Positions 1-8,483 of a DNA stretch of 37,735 nucleotides are shown one piece after another. Below the pieces are notes generated by a model. That model made no database searches. It worked only from the letters and a program-made list of their open reading frames with translations, and had not been told where the DNA came from. The DNA comes from Eubacteriales bacterium (lineage in GTDB: Bacteria; Bacillota; Clostridia; Eubacteriales; Anaerofustaceae), in NCBI GenBank assembly GCA_024685545.1, contig JAIKVR010000025.1, positions 1 through 37,735 of the forward strand, in the 5' to 3' direction. Positions within the stretch are counted from its first letter, which is position 1, and each line of letters begins with the position of its first letter. The position numbers and the translations under genes were made by a program.

Positions 1-2
1 TG

Positions 3-1142
3 CCGATCAGCGGACTGCCGATGGGCGCAAAGTTCGCGATCATCGCAATCAGCTACATCATGATGCACGGATCCAAGAACTTCACATCCACAGCCAGATA
101 CGGCATCATCACCGTTCTTGCGGGCGGCAACTACACCGACCGTATCTTCATCTCGCAGCGTTCAGCTCAGATTTCCGCTGCATTCTCGATCATCCGCTCC
201 TTCGGAACGGTCCCCGCGATCACGCTGGTCGGAAAACTGGTCAACAATGAAGAGCTCGGATACACCTATGTAACTATCTTCTGCGCGGTCATCTACATCA
301 TCACCACGTACTGGGTCGCCGCCGAGATCAAGGGCAAGGAAAAGCCGAGAGATCCCAATGCTCCGAGAAGGATCGTCAAGCTGAAGGACATGATCGGTGC
401 CCTTACCGGAAACGATCAGCTGGTCGTTTACCTGATCTGGCAGATCATCGTACAGCTCGGAACTCAGGTCGTCACGGTCATCAGGATCTATTACTGGACT
501 CTGGTCATGGGCGGATACAAGACCTGGTACTCCATCGGAATGGGAATAACCACCTGCCTGGGCTTCGTCTTCTCCCTGTTCGTGCCGAAGATCGGCGTCA
601 AGCTCGGAAAGCTCAAGAGCCTTTACATCTGCCAGTATGCTACATGGGTTTCCTATGTTCTTTACTATCTGCTGGGACTTAAGAGCTACTACTTCATGAC
701 TCTTATCAGTATTCTGTCCAGCGCTGTCCTTTATCTGCAGTCAGGCTTCGGCGCGAACTATGTTCTGGATATCGGCGAATACGGATACTACAAGACCGGC
801 AAGGACTACAGAGCTGTCGTTTCCGCTTTCGCTTCTGTACCCATGAAGCTGACCTCAGCCATCGCCGGATCCGTCACACCGTGGTTCCTCTCTGCTATCC
901 AGTTCGATAAGTTCAACGAACTGAACAAGCAGGGTCAGCTGGATCCGAAGAACCCGACACCGGAATTCGCCAAGTTCCAGAAACAGTACATGATGGTCTA
1001 CTGCTTCGTACCGCTGGTATGCTCCGTGCTCGGATTCCTCATCTTCAGGAACTTCTATAAGATCACCGACGACAAGGCCGTCTTCTATGCAAAGGAGAAC
1101 GCCGCAAAGGCTGCAGCAGCTAAAGAAGCTCCTGCTAAATAA
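3..1142 (+). CDS. GPH-family (MelB-like) sugar:cation symporter, 5' end outside window
   Basis: This is the C-terminal part (at least 379 residues) of a polytopic membrane transporter of the glycoside-pentoside-hexuronide:cation symporter family within the MFS. The reading frame is open from the first bases, so the true start lies upstream. Several hydrophobic helices are visible, and the segment DIGEYGYYKTGKDYRA matches the conserved late cytoplasmic loop of GPH transporters. The protein ends in a hydrophilic Ala/Lys-rich tail. It probably imports a sugar or glycoside with Na+ or H+. A strong terminator follows, so it is the last gene of its unit. The substrate cannot be read from the sequence. 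The GH1 glycosidase 3 kb downstream is suggestive, but an insertion element and other genes lie between. Family confidence is high, substrate unknown. Confidence 0.85.
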   Translation, partial: PISGLPMGAKFAIIAISYIMMHGSKNFTSTARYGIITVLAGGNYTDRIFISQRSAQISAAFSIIRSFGTVPAITLVGKLVNNEELGYTYVTIFCAVIYIITTYWVAAEIKGKEKPRDPNAPRRIVKLKDMIGALTGNDQLVVYLIWQIIVQLGTQVVTVIRIYYWTLVMGGYKTWYSIGMGITTCLGFVFSLFVPKIGVKLGKLKSLYICQYATWVSYVLYYLLGLKSYYFMTLISILSSAVLYLQSGFGANYVLDIGEYGYYKTGKDYRAVVSAFASVPMKLTSAIAGSVTPWFLSAIQFDKFNELNKQGQLDPKNPTPEFAKFQKQYMMVYCFVPLVCSVLGFLIFRNFYKITDDKAVFYAKENAAKAAAAKEAPAK

Positions 1143-1184
1143 GTTCGGACTGACAACCGGATAGTTATATAAATTATTCGGATC

Positions 1185-1210
1185 AAGGAGCCGTTTGTAC
1201 GGCTCCTTTT
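1185..1210 (+). terminator. Intrinsic terminator after the GPH transporter
   Basis: A 9-bp GC-rich stem (AAGGAGCCG / CGGCTCCTT) with loop TTTGTA is followed by a T-rich tail. It begins 42 bases after the transporter stop codon. Confidence 0.85.
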
Positions 1211-1344
1211 ATATTTGCGACAGAAAGTCAGAATTATTTCACTGCAAGCACAGGAACTCCGTTGCAGCATTTGTGATTAAGCCGAATAGTCATTTTGATA
1301 TTGAAGGGTCATAAAAGATTTAACATAGAATCGCAAGAATTCTC

Positions 1345-1360
1345 CCACCTCAATAGGTGG
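1345..1360 (+). repeat. Left-end subterminal hairpin of the IS605-type element
   Basis: This is a perfect 6-bp stem CCACCT/AGGTGG with loop CAAT, about 20 bases inside the inferred left end. In this family TnpA recognises such hairpins as single-stranded DNA. The right-end hairpin (3031-3046) has the same 3' arm. Confidence 0.75.
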
Positions 1361-1400
1361 CGAGATGAATTGCAGCTGCTGACATGTAAAAGCAAAGTAG

Positions 1401-1429
1401 TTGAGAACCAACATGATCTATGCTATGAT
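1401..1429 (+). promoter_or_regulatory. Probable promoter of tnpA-tnpB
   Basis: TTGAGA (1401-1406) and TATGAT (1424-1429) are separated by 17 bases. The -35 box overlaps the TTG at 1401 and the -10 box overlaps the ATG at 1425. Those upstream in-frame start codons are therefore unlikely to be used, which favours translation from 1461. Confidence 0.6.
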
Positions 1430-1460
1430 CAGTTATAGAAGTGAAAGGTTGCTGATATCC

Positions 1461-1859
1461 ATGGATCTGGAATCAAATAATCATTCAGTGTTCTCGCTGA
1501 ATTACCATCTTGTTCTGGTGATAAAATACCGCCGCAAAGTGATCGACGACACCATATCCGCCCGATTGAGGGAAATATTCGAGTATATCCAGCCTGCGTA
1601 CAACATCACTCTGAAGGAATGGAATCATGACCGTGACCATGTTCATATCCTGTTCTCCGCTCATCCGAACTCTGAAATTTCCAGGTTTCTCAACGCCTAT
1701 AAAAGCGCAAGCAGCCGCCTTATCAAGAAAGAGTATCCTCAGATAAGGGAAAAGCTGTGGAGGGAGAACTTTTGGAGCAGAAGCTTTTGCCTCATCAGCA
1801 CTGGAGGCGCGCCGATCGATGTGATCCGGAAGTATATAGAAAGTCAGGGTGAACGATGA
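1461..1859 (+). CDS. tnpA: IS200/IS605-family transposase TnpA (Y1 HUH)
   Basis: This is a single-strand DNA transposase of 132 residues, the usual IS200/IS605 size. The HUH motif His60-Val-His62 lies in DHVHILF. The catalytic tyrosine is Tyr125 in VIRKYIESQ. The N-terminal strand YHLVLVIKYRRKV matches the conserved start of the family. The start at 1461 is chosen because more upstream in-frame starts fall inside the promoter elements. A weak AAAGG lies 13 bases ahead. The gene overlaps tnpB in an ATGA junction (1856-1859), so translation is probably coupled. TnpA would cut and rejoin the element ends through a covalent 5'-phosphotyrosine intermediate. It appears catalytically complete. Confidence 0.9.
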   Translation: MDLESNNHSVFSLNYHLVLVIKYRRKVIDDTISARLREIFEYIQPAYNITLKEWNHDRDHVHILFSAHPNSEISRFLNAYKSASSRLIKKEYPQIREKLWRENFWSRSFCLISTGGAPIDVIRKYIESQGER

Positions 1860-2995
1860 AGACAAACCGAGCATACAGGTTCAGACTATACCCTGACAAA
1901 GAACAGCAGCTCCTGTTCGCGAAGACTTTTGGCTGTGTGCGTTTCGTATATAACCGCCTGCTGGAAGAAAAGCTCGCATACTACAATGAAAACGGGAAAA
2001 TGCTGAAGAATACGCCGGCTCATCTCAAAGGAAAGTATGAATGGCTGAATGAAGTGGACAGCCTGGCGCTTGCCAATGCGCAGCTGCATCTGCAGAGCGC
2101 CTTCAGAAACTTCTTTAGAGACAAGTCGGTTGGATTTCCGAAGTTCAAAAACAAGAAGCACATCCGGCAATCCTACACGACCAACAATCAGAAGGGAAGC
2201 ATCCGAATCGAGGGAGGAAGACTGAAACTTCCGAAGACCGGCTTTGTCCGTATGAAGCAGCATCGTGAGATACTGGATGGCCATACGATCAAAAGCGTTA
2301 CCGTATCCAGGGAAGCGAGCGGCAGATATTACGCGTCTATCCTTACGGAGTATAAAGCAGAAGTACCGGAACGGGCCCTGGACCTTAAAAACTCCCTTGG
2401 GCTTGATTACAGTTCACCGCATTTCTATACAGACAGCGAGAACAATTCAGCGGATATGCCGCATTTCTATCGTGACGCCGAAAGAAAGCTGGCGAAGGAG
2501 CAGCGAAAGCTTTCCGGGATGGTAAAGGGAAGCAGTAATTATCAAAAGCAGAAAGCCAAAGTCGCACTGGCTCATGAGAAAGTCCGAAACAGCCGTCTGG
2601 ACTGGCAGCATAAGGAGAGCAAAAGACTGGCGGACAGATACGATCTCATCTGCGTTGAGGATATCGATTACCGGAGGATGGCGCAGGACCTGCGCCTTGC
2701 AAAGGCAACCTATGACAATGGATTCGGACGATTCAGAAACCTTCTGAAATACAAACTGGCAGAGAAGGGAAAGAAGCTTATCGTGATAGACAAATGGTAT
2801 CCTTCTTCCCGGAAATGCCGGTTCTGCGGAAGAGTCAACGAGGATCTGCAGCTTGGTCAAAGAGAGTGGGATTGTCAGTGCGGAGCACATCTGCTTCGCG
2901 ATCACAATGCCGCGATAAATATCAGGAACAGGGGCTTGCTATGCTGGCATAGCCCTGAGAAAAGAACCGTGGGGCTCACGGGGATAGCCCGTTGA
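1856..2995 (+). CDS. tnpB: TnpB, RNA-guided RuvC-type endonuclease of the IS605 element
   Basis: TnpB-type OrfB protein of 379 residues, a typical full length. The N-terminal helix-turn-helix/wedge region (about 1-60) starts with AYRFRLYPDKEQQ. The RuvC acidic triad is complete: Asp184 in GLDYSSPHF, Glu268 in ICVEDIDY and Asp349 in RDHNAAINIRNRG. A zinc ribbon is formed by Cys321, Cys324, Cys340 and Cys342. Established work shows TnpB proteins are guided by an RNA from the element right end and cut DNA next to a TAM, ancestral to Cas12. Here the 3' end of the gene and the following right end have the expected hairpins. All catalytic positions are intact, so this is a candidate functional nuclease. 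Confidence 0.93.
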   Translation: MKTNRAYRFRLYPDKEQQLLFAKTFGCVRFVYNRLLEEKLAYYNENGKMLKNTPAHLKGKYEWLNEVDSLALANAQLHLQSAFRNFFRDKSVGFPKFKNKKHIRQSYTTNNQKGSIRIEGGRLKLPKTGFVRMKQHREILDGHTIKSVTVSREASGRYYASILTEYKAEVPERALDLKNSLGLDYSSPHFYTDSENNSADMPHFYRDAERKLAKEQRKLSGMVKGSSNYQKQKAKVALAHEKVRNSRLDWQHKESKRLADRYDLICVEDIDYRRMAQDLRLAKATYDNGFGRFRNLLKYKLAEKGKKLIVIDKWYPSSRKCRFCGRVNEDLQLGQREWDCQCGAHLLRDHNAAINIRNRGLLCWHSPEKRTVGLTGIAR

Positions 2996-3060
2996 TACTG
3001 CAATCGTTGGATTGCTTGAGCGGGAAGCCCCCTCCTCTATAGGTGGTGGAAGCAGGTCAC
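2960..3060 (+). ncRNA. Candidate omega RNA (TnpB guide scaffold) at the element right end
   Basis: Overlapping the 3' end of tnpB and running into the right end there are successive stems: GGGCT/AGCCC around 2971-2990, a perfect GCAATC-GTTG-GATTGC hairpin at 3000-3015, GCTT/AAGC at about 3013-3027, and the right-end hairpin at 3031-3046. In studied IS605 elements the guide RNA scaffold occupies exactly this position and the guide is the DNA just outside the right end, here about 3061-3076. The 5' boundary and expression are not visible from sequence. Confidence 0.5.
3031..3046 (+). repeat. Right-end subterminal hairpin of the IS605-type element
   Basis: CCTCCT-CTAT-AGGTGG forms a 6-bp stem with one T-T mismatch and shares its 3' arm with the left-end hairpin. 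Confidence 0.65.
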
Positions 3061-3085
3061 TCACATATAAGAATATCAAAATTTA

Positions 3086-3116
3086 TATAATCGATAATCA
3101 ACCGACATCGATGTGG
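3086..3116 (+). promoter_or_regulatory. Possible TetR-gene promoter with a palindromic operator
   Basis: A TATAAT box lies at 3086-3091 with no convincing -35 box. A perfect 10-bp palindrome ACATCGATGT lies at 3105-3114, just upstream of the TetR start, where an autoregulatory operator is usual. This is a positional inference only. Confidence 0.3.
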
Positions 3117-3144
3117 TATTATTGGATTGTCAGCGGAGATCATC

Positions 3145-3603
3145 ATGGAATCAAAACAGAGAATTTGCGAATGCGCAAAGATCCTGTTTTTTGAGAATGG
3201 GATTAAAAGTGTAACGAAAAAAATGGTGGCCGATCTTTCCGGCTGCAACCAGGGACTCATCAATTATTACTATAAGGAGCTGGGAAATATCGCTTCTCTT
3301 ATCAGTGCCGAGAGATACAAGATAATATCCGCCTGCGTGAATACATATGTCGACATTAGGAAGGATCCTTTTTCTTTTGAGTATACATTAAAGTATTACC
3401 TGCATATGATCAACACCCATTACGAGACTGCTGCCCGTTTCGAAAAAGAAGCGTTCAAGGAAATAAACTTCGGTCATGTAGCTTACGATTACGCTTTCCG
3501 TGAGGATTCTCTGGCACAGTTGGGCTATAGGAAAAATCAGGATCTGTATGATATAAAACAGACAGGCATTATGAACTCATTTCAGCTTTTCGCCTGGGCA
3601 TGA
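3145..3603 (+). CDS. TetR/AcrR-family transcriptional regulator, apparently truncated
   Basis: The N-terminal 50 residues form a TetR-type helix-turn-helix: RICECAKILFFENGIKSVT, then KKMVADLSGCNQGLINYYY. The ATG at 3145 is preferred over the TTG at 3127 because GCGGAG sits 7 bases ahead. The product is 152 residues, short for the family (about 190-220). Right at the stop another frame opens without an intergenic gap (3600 onward) and reads MKGSYLSRIASGVEIPFDKY before running into an IS3-type fragment. This suggests that a -1 frameshift, then an insertion, broke the gene. The effector pocket is therefore probably incomplete. It may have controlled the downstream GH1 gene, but that is inference. 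Confidence 0.75.
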   Translation: MESKQRICECAKILFFENGIKSVTKKMVADLSGCNQGLINYYYKELGNIASLISAERYKIISACVNTYVDIRKDPFSFEYTLKYYLHMINTHYETAARFEKEAFKEINFGHVAYDYAFREDSLAQLGYRKNQDLYDIKQTGIMNSFQLFAWA

Positions 3604-3670
3604 AGGGGAGTTATCTATCCAGAATTGCCTCCGGTGTTGAGATACCATTTGACAAATATATTCATTCTGA

Positions 3671-3795
3671 ATCCGGGCGGTGTTTCAATGTACTCTTTCG
3701 CTTTTCGTTTTCGGATACATTCCAGTTTGAACTCTTTTGTGTACTTCATGAAAAAAGTGAACCTCCTTGTTGGTTGGTCCAACTTTAGGGGTTCA
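3671..3795 (-). mobile_element. One-ended remnant of an IS3-type insertion sequence
   Basis: On the minus strand a perfect AAGGAGG ribosome binding site precedes an ATG at 3749 whose product begins MKYTKEFKLECIRKRKAKEY and continues IETPPG, the typical N-terminus of an IS3-family OrfA helix-turn-helix protein. Homology appears to stop after PPG, near 3671, and the frame ends soon after. Upstream on the minus strand lies TGAACCCCTAAAGTTGG, ending at 3795, which resembles an IS3-type terminal repeat with terminal TG. Only about 125 bp survive, so the element is dead. Confidence 0.65.
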
Positions 3796-3800
3796 CTTCA

Positions 3801-3926
3801 AGGCTTGCTGAAAAAAAATGGGATGAAAACCCTGATTTCAGGGATCCGGCAGGCTTTCTATACCATAAGAGCGTCTTGAGGGATGAGCCTGTCATGGACC
3901 TGCTGAATAATGTTGCCTTCGACTGA
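3801..3926 (+). pseudogene. Orphan 3' end of an interrupted gene
   Basis: Directly after the IS3-type end an open frame without a start codon reads RLAEKKWDENPDFRDPAG and then FLYHKSVLRDEPVMDLLNN, ending with TGA at 3924-3926. It has protein-like composition and no ribosome binding site. I do not recognise the family. Its position suggests it is the tail of the gene split by the IS, possibly the TetR gene itself: 152 residues plus about 24 in the shifted frame plus these 41 would give a normal TetR length. Confidence 0.4.
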
Positions 3927-3980
3927 CAGAGCGCTATGGCTGCGATGTTGCATAAGTATTATTGATAGACAATCTCATAA

Positions 3981-5492
<1,512 letters not shown>

Positions 5493-5509
5493 AAGCTTCA
5501 AGTATAACA

Positions 5510-5545
5510 AAAGGACGGTCTTTATAACGAAGACCGTCCTTTTGT
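5510..5545. terminator. Bidirectional terminator between GH1 and the flavoprotein gene
   Basis: A 13-bp stem AAAGGACGGTCTT / AAGACCGTCCTTT has T-rich sequence on both sides. It serves the GH1 gene on plus and the convergent flavoprotein gene on minus. Confidence 0.9.
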
Positions 5546-5562
5546 TTACGCCCAAATTTTGA

Positions 5563-6129
5563 TTATTCCGCCAGCCACTCGCCGAGTTCTTTTGCCTTGG
5601 CCATTGTCGCTTCGTCTTTAGCGGCTGATTTTTTTTCAGTACATTTGCCTCTGAGCACTGTTTTCAGTTCATCGGCTCCGGTCATCCTGAAATAGCCCTT
5701 GACCTTTTCGGCCAGTTCCTGTGCTGCTTCTTCGGGTGTGCCTCCAAAGGTCAGCACTACGCCGAACTTTTTCTTCTTTGTATCAAGAGGGCCTTTTGCG
5801 GGGTTCATCAGGCAGTAGAGCCTGTCTACGAAAGTCTTTGCGGGACCGGAAATATACCCGTAATAGATGGGGGAGGAGAAAACGATTCCGTCAGCATCCA
5901 GCAAAGTGGGGAGAATGCTTGAAAAGCCGTCATGCCATTTGCATTTATAAGCCATTTTTTCCGACTTGCAGCGTCCGCAGCCCGTGCATGGAAGCAGGTT
6001 GGTTTCCCTCAGCTTGAAGTCGACAACTTCAGCGCCTTTTGCCTTTGCGGCTTCCATCGCGGCTTTCATAATGGCGTCCTCATTGCCGCCTGTTCTCATG
6101 CCGCCGTTGATGAATAAGATCTTTTTCAT
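5563..6129 (-). CDS. NAD(P)H-dependent FMN reductase / iron-sulfur flavoprotein-like
   Basis: A 188-residue flavodoxin-fold protein. The N-terminus MKKILFINGGMRTGGNEDAI is the FMN phosphate-binding strand-loop of the NADPH-dependent FMN reductase superfamily. Cys48, Cys51, Cys54 and Cys63 (CTGCGRCK followed by YKCKW) form the compact cysteine cluster of iron-sulfur flavoproteins, which ligates a [4Fe-4S] cluster. SSPIYYGYISGPAKTFVDRL is the second flavin loop. GGAGG stands at a good distance ahead of the ATG. It is a single-gene unit in the cytoplasm, probably an electron-transfer or quinone/nitro-reductase-like redox protein. The physiological partner cannot be told. Confidence 0.85.
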   Translation of the reverse strand: MKKILFINGGMRTGGNEDAIMKAAMEAAKAKGAEVVDFKLRETNLLPCTGCGRCKSEKMAYKCKWHDGFSSILPTLLDADGIVFSSPIYYGYISGPAKTFVDRLYCLMNPAKGPLDTKKKKFGVVLTFGGTPEEAAQELAEKVKGYFRMTGADELKTVLRGKCTEKKSAAKDEATMAKAKELGEWLAE

Positions 6130-6162
6130 ATTGATGCATACCTCCGATAGTATTTTTTATAC

Positions 6163-6190
6163 AAAAAAAACCCGGTCAATGGGTTTTTTT
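6163..6190. terminator. Bidirectional terminator between the GIY-YIG-like and flavoprotein genes
   Basis: AAAAAAACCC / GGGTTTTTTT with loop GGTCAAT. On the minus strand it overlaps the stop codon region of the GIY-YIG-like gene and lies upstream of the flavoprotein gene. Confidence 0.75.
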
Positions 6191-6497
6191 AGTCATCAAT
6201 AACGATATGCCCTGTGAAGTAGGGCAGAAGGTTATCCCAATCAGGGTTCAGTGATTCTATCAGCGCCACCCTGTCTGCGCGGCTGAGATCTGATATCTGC
6301 TTAGCGAATTCAAAGGCATCGTTGCGTTCGGGAAATTCTTTGAAATACACGAGCTTGGTCATCGGCGCCTGCTTGTTTTCACCCTCTTCGTCAATCTGCT
6401 GCTCTTTCTGTTTATTCACTGATGCCATCACGTTATTAGTTCCGCCGACGATAAAAGAACGATGCTGTCTGTCGGTCATGATGTAAACGTAGTACAC
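6189..6497 (-). CDS. GIY-YIG-fold protein with degenerate active site
   Basis: A 102-residue protein of the small GIY-YIG (UPF0213/YhbQ-like) family: MYYVYIMTD at the start, GGTNNV, and the C-terminal block SRADRVALIESLNPDW, which matches the family well. In active members an Arg follows three residues after TNNL and a metal-binding Glu lies in the REKQIK helix. Here these positions are Ser26 and Ala65 (FAKQI), and the second tyrosine of the YIG element is Ile16. Nuclease activity is therefore unlikely. The start is GTG (6495-6497) behind AAGGAG. It also carries a polar insertion (residues 28-46). Role unknown; possibly a nucleic-acid binding protein. Confidence 0.8.
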   Translation of the reverse strand: MYYVYIMTDRQHRSFIVGGTNNVMASVNKQKEQQIDEEGENKQAPMTKLVYFKEFPERNDAFEFAKQISDLSRADRVALIESLNPDWDNLLPYFTGHIVIDD

Positions 6498-6646
6498 GGT
6501 ATTTCTCCTTAAAACACTTTCACAAAATAATTATATATCAAACGGAGTTAATTGTATATTCGCTTTCGTGAAATTTGTTAAATTGCATCAATTTATTGGT
6601 TTAAATATGCGAAATCAGAATACTGATACTCTGTCATTATCGCGTT

Positions 6647-6676
6647 AGGTGTTAGCACCTGTACTGAACTCAGTTC
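6647..6676. repeat. Two short inverted repeats downstream of alr
   Basis: AGGTG-TTAG-CACCT (6647-6660) and TGAACT-C-AGTTCA (6664-6676) lie between the alr stop codon and the GIY-YIG-like gene. Neither has a T-tract in the minus-strand direction, so they are weak candidates for the operon's transcription end. Confidence 0.35.
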
Positions 6677-6684
6677 AAAAAGGA

Positions 6685-7779
6685 CTACCGTGATATTACG
6701 CTTTCCCCGTTCAGATAGACCTTCCTGACCCTGTCACCCAGCACGCATAACTCTTCCTCTGCAACGGAATGAGTGGCTTCTGCGATCTCGTCCAGATGGC
6801 GGTTGCCGGCTATGAGCACGGCCTCATCGCCAGCGCTCACCTCCTTATCGACCTTTGCCAGAGTAATATCCATCGTGACGGTGAGCAGTTTATATCTATT
6901 ATCATTGATAAAGATATCCCTGCCGGCATTGGCCTTGTAAAACCCGTCGCCGTAGCCGATCGGCAGAACGGCGATCCTTTCGCCATCTTCTTTGGCTGTA
7001 TAGGCGCCTCCGTATGCAATAGCCTGCCCTTTGTTCAGCGTCACCACCTGTTTGACATCGGTAGTGAGTATAAAAGTATCCTTAAGCCCCAGATTGACGT
7101 TTTCGATACCGTATATCATGTTGCCTATTCGGCATGCATTGCAGTACTGTTTTTTCGGGTATCTCGGAAGACTCAGGCTGTTGGATGTACTGACGATCTC
7201 TATAGAACTCAGGTCTATGTCCGAGACCATATCTTCAAATACGGCATATTCTGCATCTGTTACATCCTTGTTCTCAGGCAGGTAGTTGTGAAGGAAAATC
7301 CCCGCAAGTTCGCAACTGCCGTTTTTTATGATGCTGTAGATCTCTTCAAAACCTTCCCTGTCCATCGGTCCTCCAAAGAGATCCCTTCCGCCGTTTGCCC
7401 TTATAAATACCTTAAGGCCATCTATTCCTGCAGCCTCGATCGCCTGTTCCTTTACGGCAACTGTGACGCAGATATCATTTTCAGCGCAGATCTCAAGAGC
7501 CTTTGGTTCAGAAGGAACGAGCAGCATTATCGGGATATCATTATATTCATTTCTGATGGTCAGAGCTTCCTCCGCCAGACTCACGGCCAGATAATTTATT
7601 CCGCCCTTAAGGAGGGCAGGCAGCACGTTCAGCGCGCCGAAACCGTAGGCGTTCGCTTTGATGACCCCGATATAATACTTATATTCCGGATATGACTCTA
7701 CGATCTTCCTTGTGTTGTATTCTATGGCGGATAGATCAATGATTGCCTTTGTTGGGCGGTATTGTGTGGTATCCATCAT
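6685..7779 (-). CDS. alr: Alanine racemase, third gene of a MurT/GatD-like operon
   Basis: A 364-residue PLP-dependent fold-III racemase that interconverts L- and D-alanine in the cytoplasm for peptidoglycan. PLP lysine Lys41 lies in VIKANAYGFG. The catalytic tyrosine is Tyr256 in AIAYGGAYTA. Other family landmarks are ACRIGNMIYG (the R-x-G...YG loop), VLPIGYGDGF and TMDITLAKVD. Some landmarks are divergent, for example RANGGRDLFGG in place of the usual KVDTGMGRLG, so another amino acid (for example serine) is possible. The ATGATG start overlaps the gatD-like stop by four bases, so it is translated by coupling within murT-like/gatD-like/alr. That linkage suggests that its D-amino acid is used together with the ligase pair. 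Confidence 0.87.
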   Translation of the reverse strand: MMDTTQYRPTKAIIDLSAIEYNTRKIVESYPEYKYYIGVIKANAYGFGALNVLPALLKGGINYLAVSLAEEALTIRNEYNDIPIMLLVPSEPKALEICAENDICVTVAVKEQAIEAAGIDGLKVFIRANGGRDLFGGPMDREGFEEIYSIIKNGSCELAGIFLHNYLPENKDVTDAEYAVFEDMVSDIDLSSIEIVSTSNSLSLPRYPKKQYCNACRIGNMIYGIENVNLGLKDTFILTTDVKQVVTLNKGQAIAYGGAYTAKEDGERIAVLPIGYGDGFYKANAGRDIFINDNRYKLLTVTMDITLAKVDKEVSAGDEAVLIAGNRHLDEIAEATHSVAEEELCVLGDRVRKVYLNGESVISR

Positions 7780-8483
7780 GCAAGTTCCAGACCCGGTTTC
7801 TTGTATTCTTCCTTTTTTACATCGTAAGCTTTGACCATGGCTTCTTCATAGGGGATCGTGTCCACGGGACGTCCGATTTTTGCGAGAAGTTTTTTCGTAA
7901 AATAGGGATTTGCTATGAGCAGCGGACCAAGTGTGTAGGTCGCCCATACGTTTTCTCTTTCGATGCCTTCCTTTTTAGAACTTGGCTCCAGTCCGCTGCC
8001 GAGGGTTACCTCAAAAAGCGGCGTTTCACTGCATTCGAAGGTATGGGAGAATCTGCTGGTGTAGCCTACGATCTCCGTGTCACCGAAATTGCCCATAGTC
8101 AGGGAGTTGAAGCGGTTCGGGGACTGGCGTCTGCTGTAGCAGTCGAAAACACCGAGTCCAGCAATTTCGCTCTTATCTTCGCGCAGAATCCTTTTGCCGA
8201 AAATCTCAAAAGCGTTCCCGGTCATAAGAAAGAAGGTATTTCCTGCAAATGCTGCATCTAATTCCGCCCTTCTTACGCTAAGCTTTTCGATAACCTTCTC
8301 CTGATTTTTCTCGCTCATCGAGCATATGTAGACTACGTCGATATCACCGTTAAGAAAGGCGGGATATTCGCTTATCGGCGTGTAAATGAACTCTTCCTGA
8401 GGCATGCATTCTTTAAGATAGCGCCCGTTGGCTTTGTCTCCGTAGAGCGTGCATATTTCGGGGTACAGGATCTCTATTCTCAT
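7776..8483 (-). CDS. GatD-like glutamine amidotransferase subunit lacking catalytic Cys and His
   Basis: A 235-residue protein of the CobB/CobQ-like class I glutamine amidotransferase family, closest in layout to GatD, which with MurT amidates the D-Glu of lipid II. The blocks SEIAGLGVFD, KKEGIERENVWATY and GPLLIANP match GatD (EGLGILDFY, KEG, TYLHGPILPKN in S. aureus, from memory). The nucleophile Cys position (TICGGYQ) is Thr88 in LMTGNAFEIFG, and the catalytic His of TYLHGP is Leu185 in TYTLGP. Codons ACC and CTT are clear, and the Cys-to-Thr change needs two base changes. It should not hydrolyse glutamine. It overlaps murT-like and alr by four bases each and has a GGGAGG site. It may be a structural subunit or bind another donor. 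Confidence 0.8.
   Translation of the reverse strand: MRIEILYPEICTLYGDKANGRYLKECMPQEEFIYTPISEYPAFLNGDIDVVYICSMSEKNQEKVIEKLSVRRAELDAAFAGNTFFLMTGNAFEIFGKRILREDKSEIAGLGVFDCYSRRQSPNRFNSLTMGNFGDTEIVGYTSRFSHTFECSETPLFEVTLGSGLEPSSKKEGIERENVWATYTLGPLLIANPYFTKKLLAKIGRPVDTIPYEEAMVKAYDVKKEEYKKPGLELA

Larger units (their letters stand above)
1325..3060 (+). mobile_element. IS200/IS605-family insertion sequence with tnpA and tnpB
   Basis: The element carries a Y1 HUH transposase gene (tnpA) overlapping a tnpB gene by four bases. Subterminal hairpins at both ends share the AGGTGG arm: CCACCT-CAAT-AGGTGG on the left and CCTCCT-CTAT-AGGTGG on the right. There are no terminal inverted repeats or target duplication, as expected for this single-strand transposing family. 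The left boundary is inferred at TTTAAC (1319-1324), a plausible target/TAM sequence. The right boundary is inferred near GGTCAC (3055-3060). Both ends could be off by several bases. Both genes keep their catalytic residues, so the copy may be active. Confidence 0.85.

Noticed and set aside
1485..1874. Long minus-strand open frame opposite tnpA
   Set aside because: It is a shadow of a well supported transposase gene and lacks a ribosome site.
6769..7695. 308-codon plus-strand open frame opposite alr
   Set aside because: The minus-strand protein has all alanine racemase motifs and overlaps its operon neighbours; the plus frame has no recognisable domain.
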